NCBI RefSeq assembly: GCF_003217325.1
Contig: NZ_QJTI01000002.1
Span: 248,001 to 312,000 of the forward strand
DNA from: Rhodopseudomonas faecalis
Lineage (GTDB): Bacteria > Pseudomonadota > Alphaproteobacteria > Rhizobiales > Xanthobacteraceae
Reading direction: 5' to 3'
DNA length: 64,000 bases
The notes beneath the pieces are model-generated. The model made no database searches. It worked only from the letters and a program-made list of their open reading frames with translations, and was not told where the DNA came from. The stretch's first letter is position 1. Each line of letters begins with the position of its first letter. A program made the position numbers and the translations under genes. Of the stretch, positions 35,105 through 44,230 are shown piece by piece.

Positions 35105-36004
35105 TCAGTCCTGGCCTTCCAGCCATTCGGCGGCGGCGCGCCACAGCGTTTCGCGGTGTTCGGGGCGGAAAAAGCCGAAATGGCCGATCGCCTCGACCCC
35201 GGCGTCCTCCGGGGCGATGGTCAGGATTTCCGGGCGGACCGATTCAAAGCCGTCGCACAGCATTTCGACCGCTGGGCGGGTCGCCCACGGATCGTCGGTG
35301 AAGCACAGCGCGCGCAGCGCGCCGCGGTAGAATGGAAAATTCGCGAGCGCGACCAGGCTCTTGTCGTCGAACATGTAGCGCTCGCGCATCACCCAATCGA
35401 CCCACTGCAGAAACACGCCCTTGGGCAGGTCCTCGCCAAGCCCGAGCCGGCCGGGGGCGTAGCCGAACAGATGGGTCAGCGGCACGCCGAGCACGTTGAG
35501 CAGCAGCGCCACCCGGTAGCGCTCGGGGTGGGCGATCAGCTTCCAGCTGCCGGCCTGGGCGGCCACCAGCAGCGCCCGCGAAATCTCATGATTATTGGGC
35601 AACAGCCCGAGCGCCTGGCCGCCGAATGAGTGCCCGACATAGCGCAGCGGCAGGGTGTCGTAGCGTTCGCGCATCCAGGCCACCGCGGCGGTGACGTCCT
35701 TGGCGGCCCAGTCGGCCATGGTGGCCTCGAACCGCGCCAAAGAGGGCGCCCGGTTGCTGCCGCGCGGCGGCGGCGGGCGCGAGCCGCCAATGCCGCGATA
35801 GTCATAAGTCAGCACGGCGCTGCCGCGCCGCGCCAGATAGCTGGCAAAGCCGCGATAGATTTTGCGCGGCACCGCGGTCGCCGAATTGATCAGCACGGCA
35901 TTGCGCCTGGCCCCCAGCGGCAAATAGAGCGTCGCCGCCAGCGCAAACCCGTCGGTCGCCGGGAAAGTGATGTCGTCGCTAAAGACGTCGTCTAGCGCAG
36001 CCAT
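35105..36004 (-). CDS. Alpha/beta hydrolase
   Basis: 299 aa from ATG 36004; an in-frame start at 36067 is less likely. The fold is that of serine aminopeptidase/lysophospholipase-like hydrolases: [12 protein letters not shown], nucleophile elbow [12 protein letters not shown], a late Asp in FTDDPWA, and His in [10 protein letters not shown]. The substrate cannot be read from sequence. It converges with gor and diverges from the DAHP synthase gene. Confidence 0.82.
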   Translation of the reverse strand: MAALDDVFSDDITFPATDGFALAATLYLPLGARRNAVLINSATAVPRKIYRGFASYLARRGSAVLTYDYRGIGGSRPPPPRGSNRAPSLARFEATMADWAAKDVTAAVAWMRERYDTLPLRYVGHSFGGQALGLLPNNHEISRALLVAAQAGSWKLIAHPERYRVALLLNVLGVPLTHLFGYAPGRLGLGEDLPKGVFLQWVDWVMRERYMFDDKSLVALANFPFYRGALRALCFTDDPWATRPAVEMLCDGFESVRPEILTIAPEDAGVEAIGHFGFFRPEHRETLWRAAAEWLEGQD

Positions 36005-36173
36005 GCCAGCGATTTCCGGGGCCTTCCAAGACGGTTGCAGCAAATTCGAATTCGGCTTTGACCGCAAGAGCTTGGGTGTTGCTCATGATTTCCAACTAGC
36101 GGTGGGCCGGAAGCCTGTGTATATACCGGCCTCCGCCGGGAGCCTAACCCGCGTTTTCCCTCAGGAGTTGACC

Positions 36174-37562
36174 ATGTCCGAGCGGTGGACACCCGACAGT
36201 TGGCGCAGCAAGCCGGTGCAGCAGATGCCCGACTATCCGGATCTCAAGCATCTGGGGGAGGTCGAGGCGCAGCTGGCGAGCTTCCCACCGCTGGTTTTTG
36301 CAGGTGAAGCGCGCAACCTGAAAAAGCAACTGGCGCGGGTATGCGCCGGCGAGGCGTTCCTGCTGCAAGGCGGTGACTGCGCCGAGAGCTTTGCCGAGCA
36401 CGGCGCCAACAACATCCGCGACTTCTTCCGCGTGCTGCTGCAGATGGCGGTGGTGATGACCTATGCCGGCGCGGTGCCGGTGGTGAAGGTCGGCCGCATC
36501 GCCGGGCAGTTCGCCAAGCCGCGTTCCTCGCCGTTCGAAAAGCGCGACGCCGTCGAGCTGCCGAGCTATCGCGGCGACATCGTCAATGACATCGGCTTCA
36601 CGGTCGAAGCGCGCACCCCCGATCCGCATCGACAGCTGATGGCCTATCGCCAGTCGGCCGCGACGCTGAACCTGCTGCGCGCGTTCGCGACCGGCGGCTA
36701 TGCCAATCTCGGCAGTGTGCATCAGTGGATGCTCGGTTTCCTGAAGGACTCTCAGCAGTCCCGCCGCTACAAGGAATTGGCGGACCGCATTTCGGACGCG
36801 CTCAATTTCATGCGCGCCTGCGGCCTCAATCTGGAAAGCCACCCCGAGCTGCGCTCGACCGAGATCTTCACCAGCCACGAAGCACTGCTGCTCGGCTATG
36901 AGCAGGCCTTTACCCGGATCGATTCCACCACCGGCGACTGGTACGCGACCTCGGGCCACATGCTGTGGATCGGCGATCGCACCCGCCAGCTCGATCACGG
37001 CCATATCGAGTATTTCCGCGGCATCAGGAATCCGATCGGGTTGAAGTGCGGCCCGTCGCTCAAGACCGACGAGCTGCTCAAGCTGATCGATATTCTCAAC
37101 CCGGACAACGAGCCGGGCCGCCTGACGCTGATCAGCCGCTTTGGCGCCGAGAAGATCGGCGATCATCTGCCGGCGATGATCCGCGCCGTGCAGCGCGAGG
37201 GCCGGGCGGTGGTGTGGTCGTGCGATCCGATGCATGGCAACACCGTCTCGTCGACCACCGGCTACAAGACCCGGCCGTTCGACCGCATCCTGTCGGAAGT
37301 GAAGTCGTTCTTCAGCATTCACGGTGCCGAGGGCAGCCACCCTGGCGGCGTGCATCTGGAGATGACCGGCCAGGACGTCACCGAATGCCTCGGCGGCGCC
37401 CGTGCCATCACCGACGAAGACCTCAACAACCGCTATCACACCGCCTGCGATCCGCGGCTCAATGCCGAACAGTCGATCGACATGGCGTTCCTGATCGCGG
37501 AACTGTTGAAGCAAGGCCGCGCCGGCAAGACCAGCCCGATGCCCGCCGCCGCAGGTCTGTGA
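36174..37562 (+). CDS. 3-deoxy-7-phosphoheptulonate synthase, class II
   Basis: 462 aa from ATG 36174 after CAGGAG. First enzyme of the shikimate pathway, condensing PEP and erythrose-4-P. The class II (plant-like) signatures are clear: [29 protein letters not shown] with the metal Cys, [16 protein letters not shown], and [20 protein letters not shown]. dgkA follows one base after the stop. Confidence 0.95.
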   Translation: MSERWTPDSWRSKPVQQMPDYPDLKHLGEVEAQLASFPPLVFAGEARNLKKQLARVCAGEAFLLQGGDCAESFAEHGANNIRDFFRVLLQMAVVMTYAGAVPVVKVGRIAGQFAKPRSSPFEKRDAVELPSYRGDIVNDIGFTVEARTPDPHRQLMAYRQSAATLNLLRAFATGGYANLGSVHQWMLGFLKDSQQSRRYKELADRISDALNFMRACGLNLESHPELRSTEIFTSHEALLLGYEQAFTRIDSTTGDWYATSGHMLWIGDRTRQLDHGHIEYFRGIRNPIGLKCGPSLKTDELLKLIDILNPDNEPGRLTLISRFGAEKIGDHLPAMIRAVQREGRAVVWSCDPMHGNTVSSTTGYKTRPFDRILSEVKSFFSIHGAEGSHPGGVHLEMTGQDVTECLGGARAITDEDLNNRYHTACDPRLNAEQSIDMAFLIAELLKQGRAGKTSPMPAAAGL

Positions 37563-37563
37563 C

Positions 37564-37920
37564 TTGCTGCGGCGCTTGTGGCGGGCGACGATCAACTCGC
37601 GTAACGGCCTGACCTTCGCCTTCCGGTCGGAGCAGGCGTTTCGCGAGGAGGTGGTGGCACTGGCGCTGGTCGTGCCGCTGGCCTTTGTGATCGGTGCCAC
37701 CGCAATGCGCAGCATCGAACTGATCGGCGTGGTGCTGCTGGTGATGGTGGTCGAGTTGCTCAACACCGCCATCGAAAAGCTGGCCGACCGTCTCACCACC
37801 GAGCAGGACCCGCAGATCGGCCGCGTCAAGGACATGGGCTCGGCCGCGGTCGGCGTGGCGCTGCTGCTCGCTGGCGCGGTCTGGCTGTTTGCGATTGCTG
37901 AACGGATCGGCATGATCTGA
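37564..37920 (+). CDS. dgkA: Diacylglycerol kinase
   Basis: 118 aa from TTG 37564, one base after the upstream stop; TTG 37576 is an alternative. The N-terminal ATINSRNGL, then FRSEQAFREEV, the catalytic VVELLNTAIEKLADR and KDMGSAAVGVALL are the DgkA motifs around three membrane helices. It recycles diacylglycerol to phosphatidic acid in the inner membrane. Confidence 0.93.
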   Translation: MLRRLWRATINSRNGLTFAFRSEQAFREEVVALALVVPLAFVIGATAMRSIELIGVVLLVMVVELLNTAIEKLADRLTTEQDPQIGRVKDMGSAAVGVALLLAGAVWLFAIAERIGMI

Positions 37921-37956
37921 GGTCATTCCGCCGCGCGTGCCAAGGTAAGTCATCAC

Positions 37957-39711
37957 ATGACTGAAGCTGCTACTTTCACCGTCACTCTGGCCCAACTCAA
38001 TCCGACGGTCGGCGACATCGCCGGCAACGCCGCCAAGGCACGCGCCGCGCGCGCGCAGGCGCAGGCGGCCGGGGCCGATCTGGTCGTGTTTCCCGAGCTG
38101 TTCATGTCCGGCTATCCGCCGGAAGATCTGGTGCTGAAGCCGGCGTTTCAGGCGGCGTGCCGCGCCGCGGTCGAGCAATTGGCGCGCGAGACCGCCGATG
38201 GTGGACCGGCGCTGCTGATCGGCACGCCCTGGGTCGATGATGGCAAGCTCTACAATGCCTGCGCGCTGCTCGATGCCGGCGCGATCGCCGCGATCCGCTA
38301 CAAGGTCAATCTGCCCAATTACGGTGTGTTCGACGAGAAGCGGGTGTTTGCGCGCGGGCCGCTGGCCGGGCCGGTCACCATTCGCGGCGTGCGGATCGGG
38401 GTGCCGATCTGCGAAGACACGTGGATGGAGGAAAGCGCCGACTACGAGAACGTGGTCGAGTGCTTGGCCGAAACCGGCGCGGAAATTCTGATCGTGCCGA
38501 ACGGCTCGCCCTATGCACGCGGCAAGCATGATGTGCGCATCGCCGTGCAGGTGGCGCGGGTTACGGAATGCGATCTGCCGCTGGTCTATCTCAATCAGGT
38601 CGGCGGCCAGGATGATCTGGTGTTCGATGGCGCATCGTTCGTGCTCAATGCCGATCGCTCGCTGGCGGCGCAATTGCCGTGCTTTCAGGAGAGCGTCACC
38701 ACGCTGACCTGGCGCAGGGGCGATGCCGGCTGGCGCTGCGACGGCGCCGTGGTGCCGGTGCTGGAAGGCGATCAGGCCGACTACGCCGCCTGCGTGCTCG
38801 GCCTGCGCGACTATGTGCGCAAGAACGGTTTTCCCGGCGTGCTGCTCGGCATTTCCGGCGGCATCGATTCTGCGCTGTGCGCGGCGATCGCGGTCGATGC
38901 GCTCGGCGCCGAGCGGGTGCGCGGCGTGATGCTGCCGTTCCGCTACACCGCGCAGGTGTCGCTCGATGACGCGCAGCGGCTCGCGGCCGCGCTCGGCTTC
39001 AAATATGAGGTGCTGCCGATCGCCAAGGCGGTGAACGGTTTTGAGGAGATTCTGGCCGGCCCATTCGCCGGGCTGCCGCGCGATATCACCGAAGAGAATT
39101 TGCAGGCCCGCACCCGCGGCACGCTGCTGATGGCGCTCTCCAACAAGACCGGCGCCATGGTGGTCACCACCGGCAACAAGTCGGAAATGTCGGTCGGCTA
39201 TGCCACGCTCTATGGCGACATGAATGGCGGCTTCAATCCGATCAAGGACATCTACAAGACTGCGGTGTTCCGGTTGTCCGAGCTGCGCAATCACTGGAAG
39301 CCGGCCGATGCGCAGGGGCCGATCGGCGAGGTGATTCCGTCCAGCATCATCACCCGGCCGCCGACCGCAGAACTGCGCGACAACCAGACCGACCAGGACT
39401 CGCTGCCGCCTTACGAGATTCTCGACGCCATTCTCGAACGGCTGGTCGAGCGCGAGGAACCGCTCGCCAACATCGTCGCCGCCGGCTTCGATCACGATAC
39501 GGTGGCGCGGATCGACCGCTTGCTGAACGTCGCCGAATATAAGCGCCGCCAGGCCGCGCCGGGCGTGAAGGTGACGCAGAAGAATTTTGGCCGCGACCGC
39601 CGCTATCCGATCACCAATCGCTTCCGCGATTCCGGCGATCCGCTGCCGACGCCTGATCCGGCGCTATTGGTCTGCATCGGCCGGCCGTCGGTCGAGGCTT
39701 TTGACGACTAA
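37957..39711 (+). CDS. nadE: Glutamine-dependent NAD+ synthetase
   Basis: 584 aa. The N-terminal nitrilase-type glutaminase domain (about 1-265) keeps the Glu-Lys-Cys triad in VFPELFMSG, KVNLPNYGVFDEKR and GVPICEDTW. The C-terminal ATP-pyrophosphatase domain has LGISGGIDSALCAA and TTGNKSEMSVGYATLYGDM. It makes NAD+ from deamido-NAD+ using glutamine as nitrogen donor. A palindromic repeat follows its stop directly. Confidence 0.96.
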   Translation: MTEAATFTVTLAQLNPTVGDIAGNAAKARAARAQAQAAGADLVVFPELFMSGYPPEDLVLKPAFQAACRAAVEQLARETADGGPALLIGTPWVDDGKLYNACALLDAGAIAAIRYKVNLPNYGVFDEKRVFARGPLAGPVTIRGVRIGVPICEDTWMEESADYENVVECLAETGAEILIVPNGSPYARGKHDVRIAVQVARVTECDLPLVYLNQVGGQDDLVFDGASFVLNADRSLAAQLPCFQESVTTLTWRRGDAGWRCDGAVVPVLEGDQADYAACVLGLRDYVRKNGFPGVLLGISGGIDSALCAAIAVDALGAERVRGVMLPFRYTAQVSLDDAQRLAAALGFKYEVLPIAKAVNGFEEILAGPFAGLPRDITEENLQARTRGTLLMALSNKTGAMVVTTGNKSEMSVGYATLYGDMNGGFNPIKDIYKTAVFRLSELRNHWKPADAQGPIGEVIPSSIITRPPTAELRDNQTDQDSLPPYEILDAILERLVEREEPLANIVAAGFDHDTVARIDRLLNVAEYKRRQAAPGVKVTQKNFGRDRRYPITNRFRDSGDPLPTPDPALLVCIGRPSVEAFDD

Positions 39712-39858
39712 TACCATCGGGTCGTACCAATGACCGTCATACCCGCGCTTGTCGCGGGTATCCACGTCTTGAAATCGTAGCAAGATCAAAGGCGTAGATG
39801 GCCGGGACGAGCCCGGCCATGACGTGCGGAGTGGTTGGTATCAATCGCGGTTGGTATA
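39711..39858 (+). repeat. Palindromic intergenic repeat, copy 3
   Basis: About 148 bp, opposite in orientation to copy 2 and almost identical to it. Left hairpin TACCCGCGCTTGTCGCGGGTA, linker CCACGTCTTGAAATCG, right hairpin ATGGCCGGGACGAGCCCGGCCAT. It begins at the stop codon of nadE. Confidence 0.92.
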
Positions 39859-39932
39859 AGCAGCCTCAAAACGGCGATGCCCGCGGCGAGCGCGGGCATC
39901 ACAACTCTCAACTGCAAGCGCGACTTAGCTAA

Positions 39933-41060
39933 TCAGCGCGCCGGGATGAAGGTCGGGCCGACCGAACGGATCGGCTTGTTGCCGTCCTCGGTGGTGGCGG
40001 TCGTGCCGGTGCTGGCCGCGCCATTGGTCGGCGCAGTCGCGGCGGCGTCCTTCTTCTGCGGCGCCGGCCGGCTCGGCGGCTGCGACATCTTCTTGGCGCG
40101 CTCCTCGGTGACGATGATGTCGCCTTGTTCGATCGAGGCCTTGTCGTCGATCGCCTTCAGCGCATCCGACCAGGTCTGCCCGGCGGCCTTGCACTGGCAC
40201 GAGGCGTTGTATTCCTGGCGATAGCGGAACGCATTCGGCTGCGAGGTGTAGCTCTGGCCGCTGAGCGAGACCGCGTGGTTGATGTCCTCGCCGGGATTGC
40301 GATAGGTGAACAGCGTCGCTTCCGCGGCCGGGCACAGGCTCTTGCAGGCCCGTTCGTCGTCGGCAAAGCGCGCCGGCACGGTCGCGAACGAGATCGGGAA
40401 GTAGTAGCCGTCGCAGCTGCGCACGCACACCGTGCGGTAGGTGCCGGACGGCGAGCCGGAATCAGCGGGGGGCGGCAGAGGTTGTCCGCCGCCGCCACCG
40501 AAGAAGTTGTCGAGGAATGTGCCGCCCGCGCGCGCCGCCGCGACATATTGCGGGCCGCAATTGTTCTGCGCCAGCGCCAGCAGCACCGAGCGGCGCTGAT
40601 TGTCGCGCTCCGAAACGCCGCCGCCGACCCGCAGCCGCTCCAGGCTGCTGGTGATCTGATCGAGATTGGCGCGCATCTGCTGGATCTGGTTGTTGACCGG
40701 GCCGCACTGCGCCGACTGATTGTTGAACAGCGAGAAGAAGCCGGAACTGTCGCAGCCCATGCGCCGCGCCTGAGTCGTCACCCGGTCGAGTTCCGACTGC
40801 TGCTTGGCGGCAGCATCCTCAAAGCGGCGAATCTGATCGGCCTTGGCGGGGTCGCCGCCGCCGCGATCCAGGCTGGCGAGCTGACCTTCCAGCCGCGCGC
40901 ACATCGGATTCGGGGCGGGCGCCTGCTGCGCTTCGGCCGGGTAGCCTTGCTGCGGCGGATACCCCTGCTGCGCCAGTGCTTCGCCGCTCCCGGCGAGGCT
41001 GAACGTTGCAGCGCCCAGCAGCAGGGCGCAGGCAAGGGTCTGGCGAATCGAAGATTGCAT
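39933..41060 (-). CDS. DUF2865 exported protein
   Basis: 375 aa from ATG 41060 (ATG 41075 also possible). Signal peptide up to EALAQQ, then a Gln/Pro-rich stretch, a coiled-coil region (about 60-150) and a Cys-rich C-terminal domain with CVRSCDGYYFPISFATVPARFADDERACKSLCPAAEATLFTYRNPGEDI, the core of DUF2865. The even Cys pattern suggests disulfides in the periplasm. Function unknown; an envelope role is likely. Confidence 0.85.
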   Translation of the reverse strand: MQSSIRQTLACALLLGAATFSLAGSGEALAQQGYPPQQGYPAEAQQAPAPNPMCARLEGQLASLDRGGGDPAKADQIRRFEDAAAKQQSELDRVTTQARRMGCDSSGFFSLFNNQSAQCGPVNNQIQQMRANLDQITSSLERLRVGGGVSERDNQRRSVLLALAQNNCGPQYVAAARAGGTFLDNFFGGGGGQPLPPPADSGSPSGTYRTVCVRSCDGYYFPISFATVPARFADDERACKSLCPAAEATLFTYRNPGEDINHAVSLSGQSYTSQPNAFRYRQEYNASCQCKAAGQTWSDALKAIDDKASIEQGDIIVTEERAKKMSQPPSRPAPQKKDAAATAPTNGAASTGTTATTEDGNKPIRSVGPTFIPAR

Positions 41061-41159
41061 CACATTTTCAACCATGTCTCGGCGGGGCCGCGACCCGGTC
41101 TAACCGCTTCTCGGGGCATCGTCACGTCGTTTCCGAGGCGCCGGTATGGCGAACCCTGC

Positions 41160-41468
41160 TCACCGTTCGCAGGTGATGGCGAGGAAGTCCGAGCAATTGC
41201 CGCGCGGACAGGCGGAGCTCATGGTCACGGGAATCGAGCCGGTGATTTCATCCGGATCGATCCGCCGATAGGACACCGCCGAGGTGAATTCGTGCGACTG
41301 GCAATAGGAACGCGCCGCCGATGAGCCGCAACGATCGCCCTTGGCCAGGCACTGGTCGATGCCATAGCCGTCAGACAGATTCGGGATGATGAAAACCCGG
41401 GTGTCGGCCAACGCCACCTGGGCGGACAGCAGGCAGGCGAACGACGCAAGCGTGGCAATCGATTTCAT
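41160..41468 (-). CDS. Small secreted Cys-containing protein, unknown function
   Basis: 102 aa. Signal peptide (MKSIATLASFACLLSAQVALA), then about 80 residues with six Cys (in DQCLAKGDRCG, RSYCQSH, SSACPRGNC and ITCER), probably paired. I do not recognise the family. A TTAA-N6-TTAACC palindrome lies about 50 bases upstream. Confidence 0.75.
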   Translation of the reverse strand: MKSIATLASFACLLSAQVALADTRVFIIPNLSDGYGIDQCLAKGDRCGSSAARSYCQSHEFTSAVSYRRIDPDEITGSIPVTMSSACPRGNCSDFLAITCER

Positions 41469-41802
41469 AGCGCACCTGGAATGGGGGAGACGACGGCCCT
41501 CATTCCATAAACCTCAAACGGTTAAGAATGATTAACCATGGAGCAGGGCCAGCGATCTAGGACGCGATCATGGCCGAAATCGGTCGCCGGGAGCCTGGTT
41601 CCTGCGTGTGCCGTCCCGGCGCACCCGCCCACGGCTATTGGCGGACTTGACGGGATTCACCGCCTGTTCCATGGTGCCGTTATGCACGGTCTTTTCTCCA
41701 TTTGCGGCATTATCCGCGAGATTACGAGCTAGCTCAACGCTGGCTGAGGCCGTCTTTTCTCTCCCGAGATCACTGGACGCCCGGCCACAGGGACGGGTAC
41801 CC
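41469..41802. other. Divergent promoter region between the secreted protein gene and cysS
   Basis: In these 334 bases I see no convincing gene; a 64-codon frame at 41538 lacks a ribosome site and family features. The palindrome GGTTAAGAATGATTAACC is at 41520-41537. No T-box or other riboswitch pattern was seen before cysS. Confidence 0.6.
41520..41537 (-). promoter_or_regulatory. GGTTAA-N6-TTAACC palindrome, CtrA-like
   Basis: The exact palindrome GGTTAAGAATGATTAACC has TTAA halves separated by 6 rather than the 7 bases of the CtrA consensus. It lies 52-69 bases upstream of the secreted protein start. Confidence 0.35.
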
Positions 41803-43266
41803 ATGGAATTGCGCCTCTACGATACGCTGAGCCGCGAGAAGCGTGCGTTCACGCCGCTCGATCCGACTCTGGTCCGCATGTATGTGTGCGGCCCCACGGT
41901 TTACGACTTCGCCCATATCGGCAATGCGCGGCCGGTGATCGTGTTCGACGTGCTGTTTCGGCTGCTGCGCCATCTGTACGGCGCCGAGCACGTCAAATAT
42001 GTGCGCAACATCACCGACGTCGATGACAAGATCAACGACCGCGCCGCGCGCGACTATCCCGGGCTGCCGCTGAACGAGGCGATCCGCAAGGTCACCGAAC
42101 AGACCGAGCGCCAGTTTCATGACGACGTCGATGCGCTCGGCTGCTTGCGGCCGACGGTCGAGCCGCGCGCCACCGAACATATCGATGAAATGCGCGCCAT
42201 CATCGAAAAGCTGATCGCGGGCGGCTTTGCCTATGTCGAGCAGGACCACGTGCTGTTCTCGCCGGGCGCGATGAATGCCGCAAACGGCGGCTTGCCGCGC
42301 TATGGCACGCTCGCCAACCGCTCGCTTGATGAGATGATCGCCGGCGCGCGCGTCGATGTCGCGCCCTACAAGCGCGACGCCACCGACTTCGTGCTGTGGA
42401 AGCCGTCCAAGCCGGGCGAGCCGTCCTGGCCGTCGCCGGGCGGCATCAGCACCCCGGGTCGGCCCGGCTGGCACATCGAATGCTCGGCGATGTCATGGAA
42501 GCATCTTGGCGAGCGTTTCGACATTCATGGCGGCGGCATCGATCTGGTGTTTCCGCATCATGAGAACGAGGTGGCGCAATCGTGCTGCGCGTTCCATACG
42601 CCGCGCATGGCCGAAACCTGGATGCACAACGGCTTTTTGCAGGTCGAAGGCGAGAAGATGTCGAAGAGCCTCGGCAACTTCGTCACCATTCGCGAGCTGC
42701 TGGCGACCGACAAATTTGGCGGCCGCTCCTGGCCCGGCGCGGTGCTGCGCCTGACCATGCTCAAAACCCATTATCGCTCGCCGATCGACTGGACCGCGCA
42801 GGCGCTGCAGGAATCGCTCGACAACATCGCGTCGTGGAATGACGCGGTGACGCCGCACGGCCTTGATGAAGCCGGCTCCTATCCGCCGCCGGACGAGGTG
42901 ATCGCGCCGCTCGCTGACGATCTCAATTTCTCGCGCGCGATTGCCGAGATGCATCAATGGGCCAAGGCCGCGCGCGCGGGCGATTATCTGGCCGCCAAGA
43001 AGCTGGCTGGTGCCGCTGATTTTCTCGGGCTGCAGCGCGTGGCCTGGGATCAGGCGGTGCAGTCCTGTGCGGCGGACGCCGAAATTGATGATGCCTCACG
43101 CGCTAAGTTCGACGCGCTGGTGGCGGCCCGCGCCGCCGCGCGCGCCAGCAAGAATTGGGCGGAGTCCGACCGCATCCGCGACGAACTCGCCGCGCTCGGC
43201 GTGGTGCTGAAGGACGGCAAGGACGCCGACGGCAAACCCGTCACCACCTGGGAGATCGCGCGATGA
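41803..43266 (+). CDS. cysS: Cysteinyl-tRNA synthetase
   Basis: 487 aa from ATG 41803; the long upstream in-frame extension to 41608 lacks family residues. Class I synthetase motifs: zinc Cys in [18 protein letters not shown] (HIGH site), [21 protein letters not shown], and [12 protein letters not shown] (KMSKS). The last codons read WEIAR and the stop overlaps a following ATG. The 16-base junction GGAGATCGCGCGATGA here recurs twice downstream. Confidence 0.96.
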   Translation: MELRLYDTLSREKRAFTPLDPTLVRMYVCGPTVYDFAHIGNARPVIVFDVLFRLLRHLYGAEHVKYVRNITDVDDKINDRAARDYPGLPLNEAIRKVTEQTERQFHDDVDALGCLRPTVEPRATEHIDEMRAIIEKLIAGGFAYVEQDHVLFSPGAMNAANGGLPRYGTLANRSLDEMIAGARVDVAPYKRDATDFVLWKPSKPGEPSWPSPGGISTPGRPGWHIECSAMSWKHLGERFDIHGGGIDLVFPHHENEVAQSCCAFHTPRMAETWMHNGFLQVEGEKMSKSLGNFVTIRELLATDKFGGRSWPGAVLRLTMLKTHYRSPIDWTAQALQESLDNIASWNDAVTPHGLDEAGSYPPPDEVIAPLADDLNFSRAIAEMHQWAKAARAGDYLAAKKLAGAADFLGLQRVAWDQAVQSCAADAEIDDASRAKFDALVAARAAARASKNWAESDRIRDELAALGVVLKDGKDADGKPVTTWEIAR

Positions 43267-43282
43267 CCGACACCATCCGCTG

Positions 43283-43379
43283 CGTCATTCCGGGGCGCAC
43301 GCGAAGCGTGCGAACCCGGAATCTCGCTGTCTCGGGATTCCGGGTCTGCGCTGCTGGCGCAGCGCATCCCGGAATGACG
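43283..43379. repeat. Inverted repeat of the CGTCATTCCGGG family
   Basis: CGTCATTCCGGGGCGC at the left pairs with GCATCCCGGAATGACG at the right; internal arms GCACGCGAAGCGTGC and CTGCGCTGCTGGCGCAG form further hairpins. A short frame across it (43263-43430) looks like a by-product of the repeat rather than a gene. Confidence 0.85.
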
Positions 43380-43478
43380 CACGAGAGTTTGTTCGATGCC
43401 GCGACGGCAAGAACGGAGATCGCGCGATGATCATCGTCCTTTGGGGTGGTGTGACGGCGCACGTCCGAGCCGCTGCTT

Positions 43479-43556
43479 CGTCATTGCGAGGAGCGCAGCG
43501 ACGAAGCAATCCATGCACGCTTGGATCTGGATTGCTTCGCTGCGCTCGCAATGACG
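43479..43556. repeat. Inverted repeat of the TCATTGCGAGGAGCG family, copy 2
   Basis: CGTCATTGCGAGGAGCGCAG pairs with CTGCGCTCGCAATGACGG around the arm GAAGCAATCCA...TGGATTGCTTC. It is about 80% identical to the copy at 27101-27179. The frame at 43427-43615 runs through it and is probably not a real gene. Confidence 0.85.
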
Positions 43557-43611
43557 GGAACACCATGTCGTCGCGCGCGCAGCTGCGCTCAGCTCTTTGG
43601 GAGATCGCACG

Positions 43612-44079
43612 ATGACGCCGCAGAGGGACCAACCCTCTCCCCCTGCGGGAGAGGGTGCCCTGCGCCGAAGGCGCGGGGCGGGTGAGGGGGCGCGATCGAC
43701 CGTGGTCGCTCGGCAGCTTCGTTCGCGTATCACAGACGCTGAACGCAAGCTGTGGCTGGCGCTGAAGGATCGCAGGTTTGAGAACTATAAGTTCCGTCGT
43801 CAGGTCCCGATTGGCCCCTACGTGGCTGATTTCGTCTGCTTCGAGTTGTGTCTGATCATCGAAGTCGATGGTGGCCAGCACGCCGACTGTGCTCGTGATC
43901 TGGTGCGCGACGAGTGGTTCGCCAGCAACGAATTCAGAGTCGTCCGTTATTGGAATAACGACGTCCTGCAGAATCTGCAGGGGGTTCTGGAAAATCTGGT
44001 GACCGTCATGAGCGGTCCCCCTCACCCGGCGGCTCGCTTGCGCTCGCCGCCACCCTCTCCCGCAGGGGGAGAGGGTTAA
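43612..44079 (+). CDS. DUF559 endonuclease-like protein framed by inverted repeats
   Basis: 155 aa from ATG 43612. Residues about 30-130 are a DUF559 domain of the Vsr/PD-(D/E)XK nuclease type: ITDAERKLWLALKDRR, FRRQVPIGPYVADFVCFE, LIIEVDGGQH with the acidic active-site residues, and RVVRYWNNDVLQNL. Both ends of the frame are written through the flanking inverted repeats, giving Pro/Gly/Glu-rich tails ending in PSPAGGEG. The function of DUF559 proteins is not established; some relate to very-short-patch repair enzymes. Confidence 0.8.
   Translation: MTPQRDQPSPPAGEGALRRRRGAGEGARSTVVARQLRSRITDAERKLWLALKDRRFENYKFRRQVPIGPYVADFVCFELCLIIEVDGGQHADCARDLVRDEWFASNEFRVVRYWNNDVLQNLQGVLENLVTVMSGPPHPAARLRSPPPSPAGGEG
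43631..43690 (+). repeat. Left terminal inverted repeat of the DUF559 unit
   Basis: The outer 27 bases (43631-43657, beginning AACCCTCTCC, itself a hairpin CCCTCTCCC...GGGAGAGGG) are the exact reverse complement of 44051-44077. The inner GGGTGAGGGGG (43680-43690) matches the reverse complement of 44017-44027. The variable middle holds a GCGCCGAAGGCGC hairpin. Confidence 0.92.
44017..44077 (-). repeat. Right terminal inverted repeat of the DUF559 unit
   Basis: Reverse-complement partner of 43631-43690: CCCCCTCACCC at the inner end, a GGCGGCTCGCTTGCGCTCGCC hairpin in the middle, and a 27-base outer part matching the left end without mismatch. The last codons and stop region of the DUF559 gene lie inside it. 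Confidence 0.92.
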
Positions 44080-44093
44080 GAGAGACAATCGCC

Positions 44094-44225
44094 ATGACAG
44101 AAGACAAGCGCAGCGCGCGTCCAGACACCCCATTCCCAAAACACTGGCTGTACTACATCGCGATCAAGATCGTGCTGCTGGCGGGCGCCACCGCGCTGGT
44201 GCTCAAACTCTACGGATTGTGGTGA
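44094..44225 (+). CDS. Small single-pass membrane protein
   Basis: 43 aa, MTEDKRSARPDTPFPKHWLY followed by a hydrophobic helix (YIAIKIVLLAGATALVLKLYGLW). The stop overlaps the GTG at 44222 that may start the GNAT gene, supporting a real coupled gene. No function known. Confidence 0.6.
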   Translation: MTEDKRSARPDTPFPKHWLYYIAIKIVLLAGATALVLKLYGLW

Positions 44226-44230
44226 GCGCG

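Larger units (their letters stand above)
43251..43615 (+). repeat. Three copies of the cysS 3'-end junction sequence
   Basis: GGAGATCGCRCGATGA occurs at 43251-43266, 43415-43430 and 43600-43615 (15 of 16 bases shared by all). Each copy ends a frame with EIAR-stop and opens a new ATG. They bracket two different palindromic repeats and precede the DUF559 unit. Confidence 0.85.

Noticed and set aside
36144-39495. Two long minus-strand frames (589 and 678 codons) opposite the DAHP synthase and nadE genes
   Set aside because: The plus-strand genes have full catalytic motifs, and the antisense products are Arg/His/Gly-rich with no domains.
41538-41732. A 64-codon plus frame upstream of cysS
   Set aside because: No ribosome site, no family features, and it sits in a divergent promoter region.
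41469-41802. A T-box or other riboswitch before cysS
   Set aside because: No conserved T-box sequence or terminator/antiterminator pair was found, and T-boxes are not expected in this group.
43263-43615. Two short frames (43263-43430 and 43427-43615) linked by ATGA overlaps behind cysS
   Set aside because: Each is mostly translated palindromic repeat, and the overlaps come from the duplicated 16-base junction. They are listed as repeats rather than genes.
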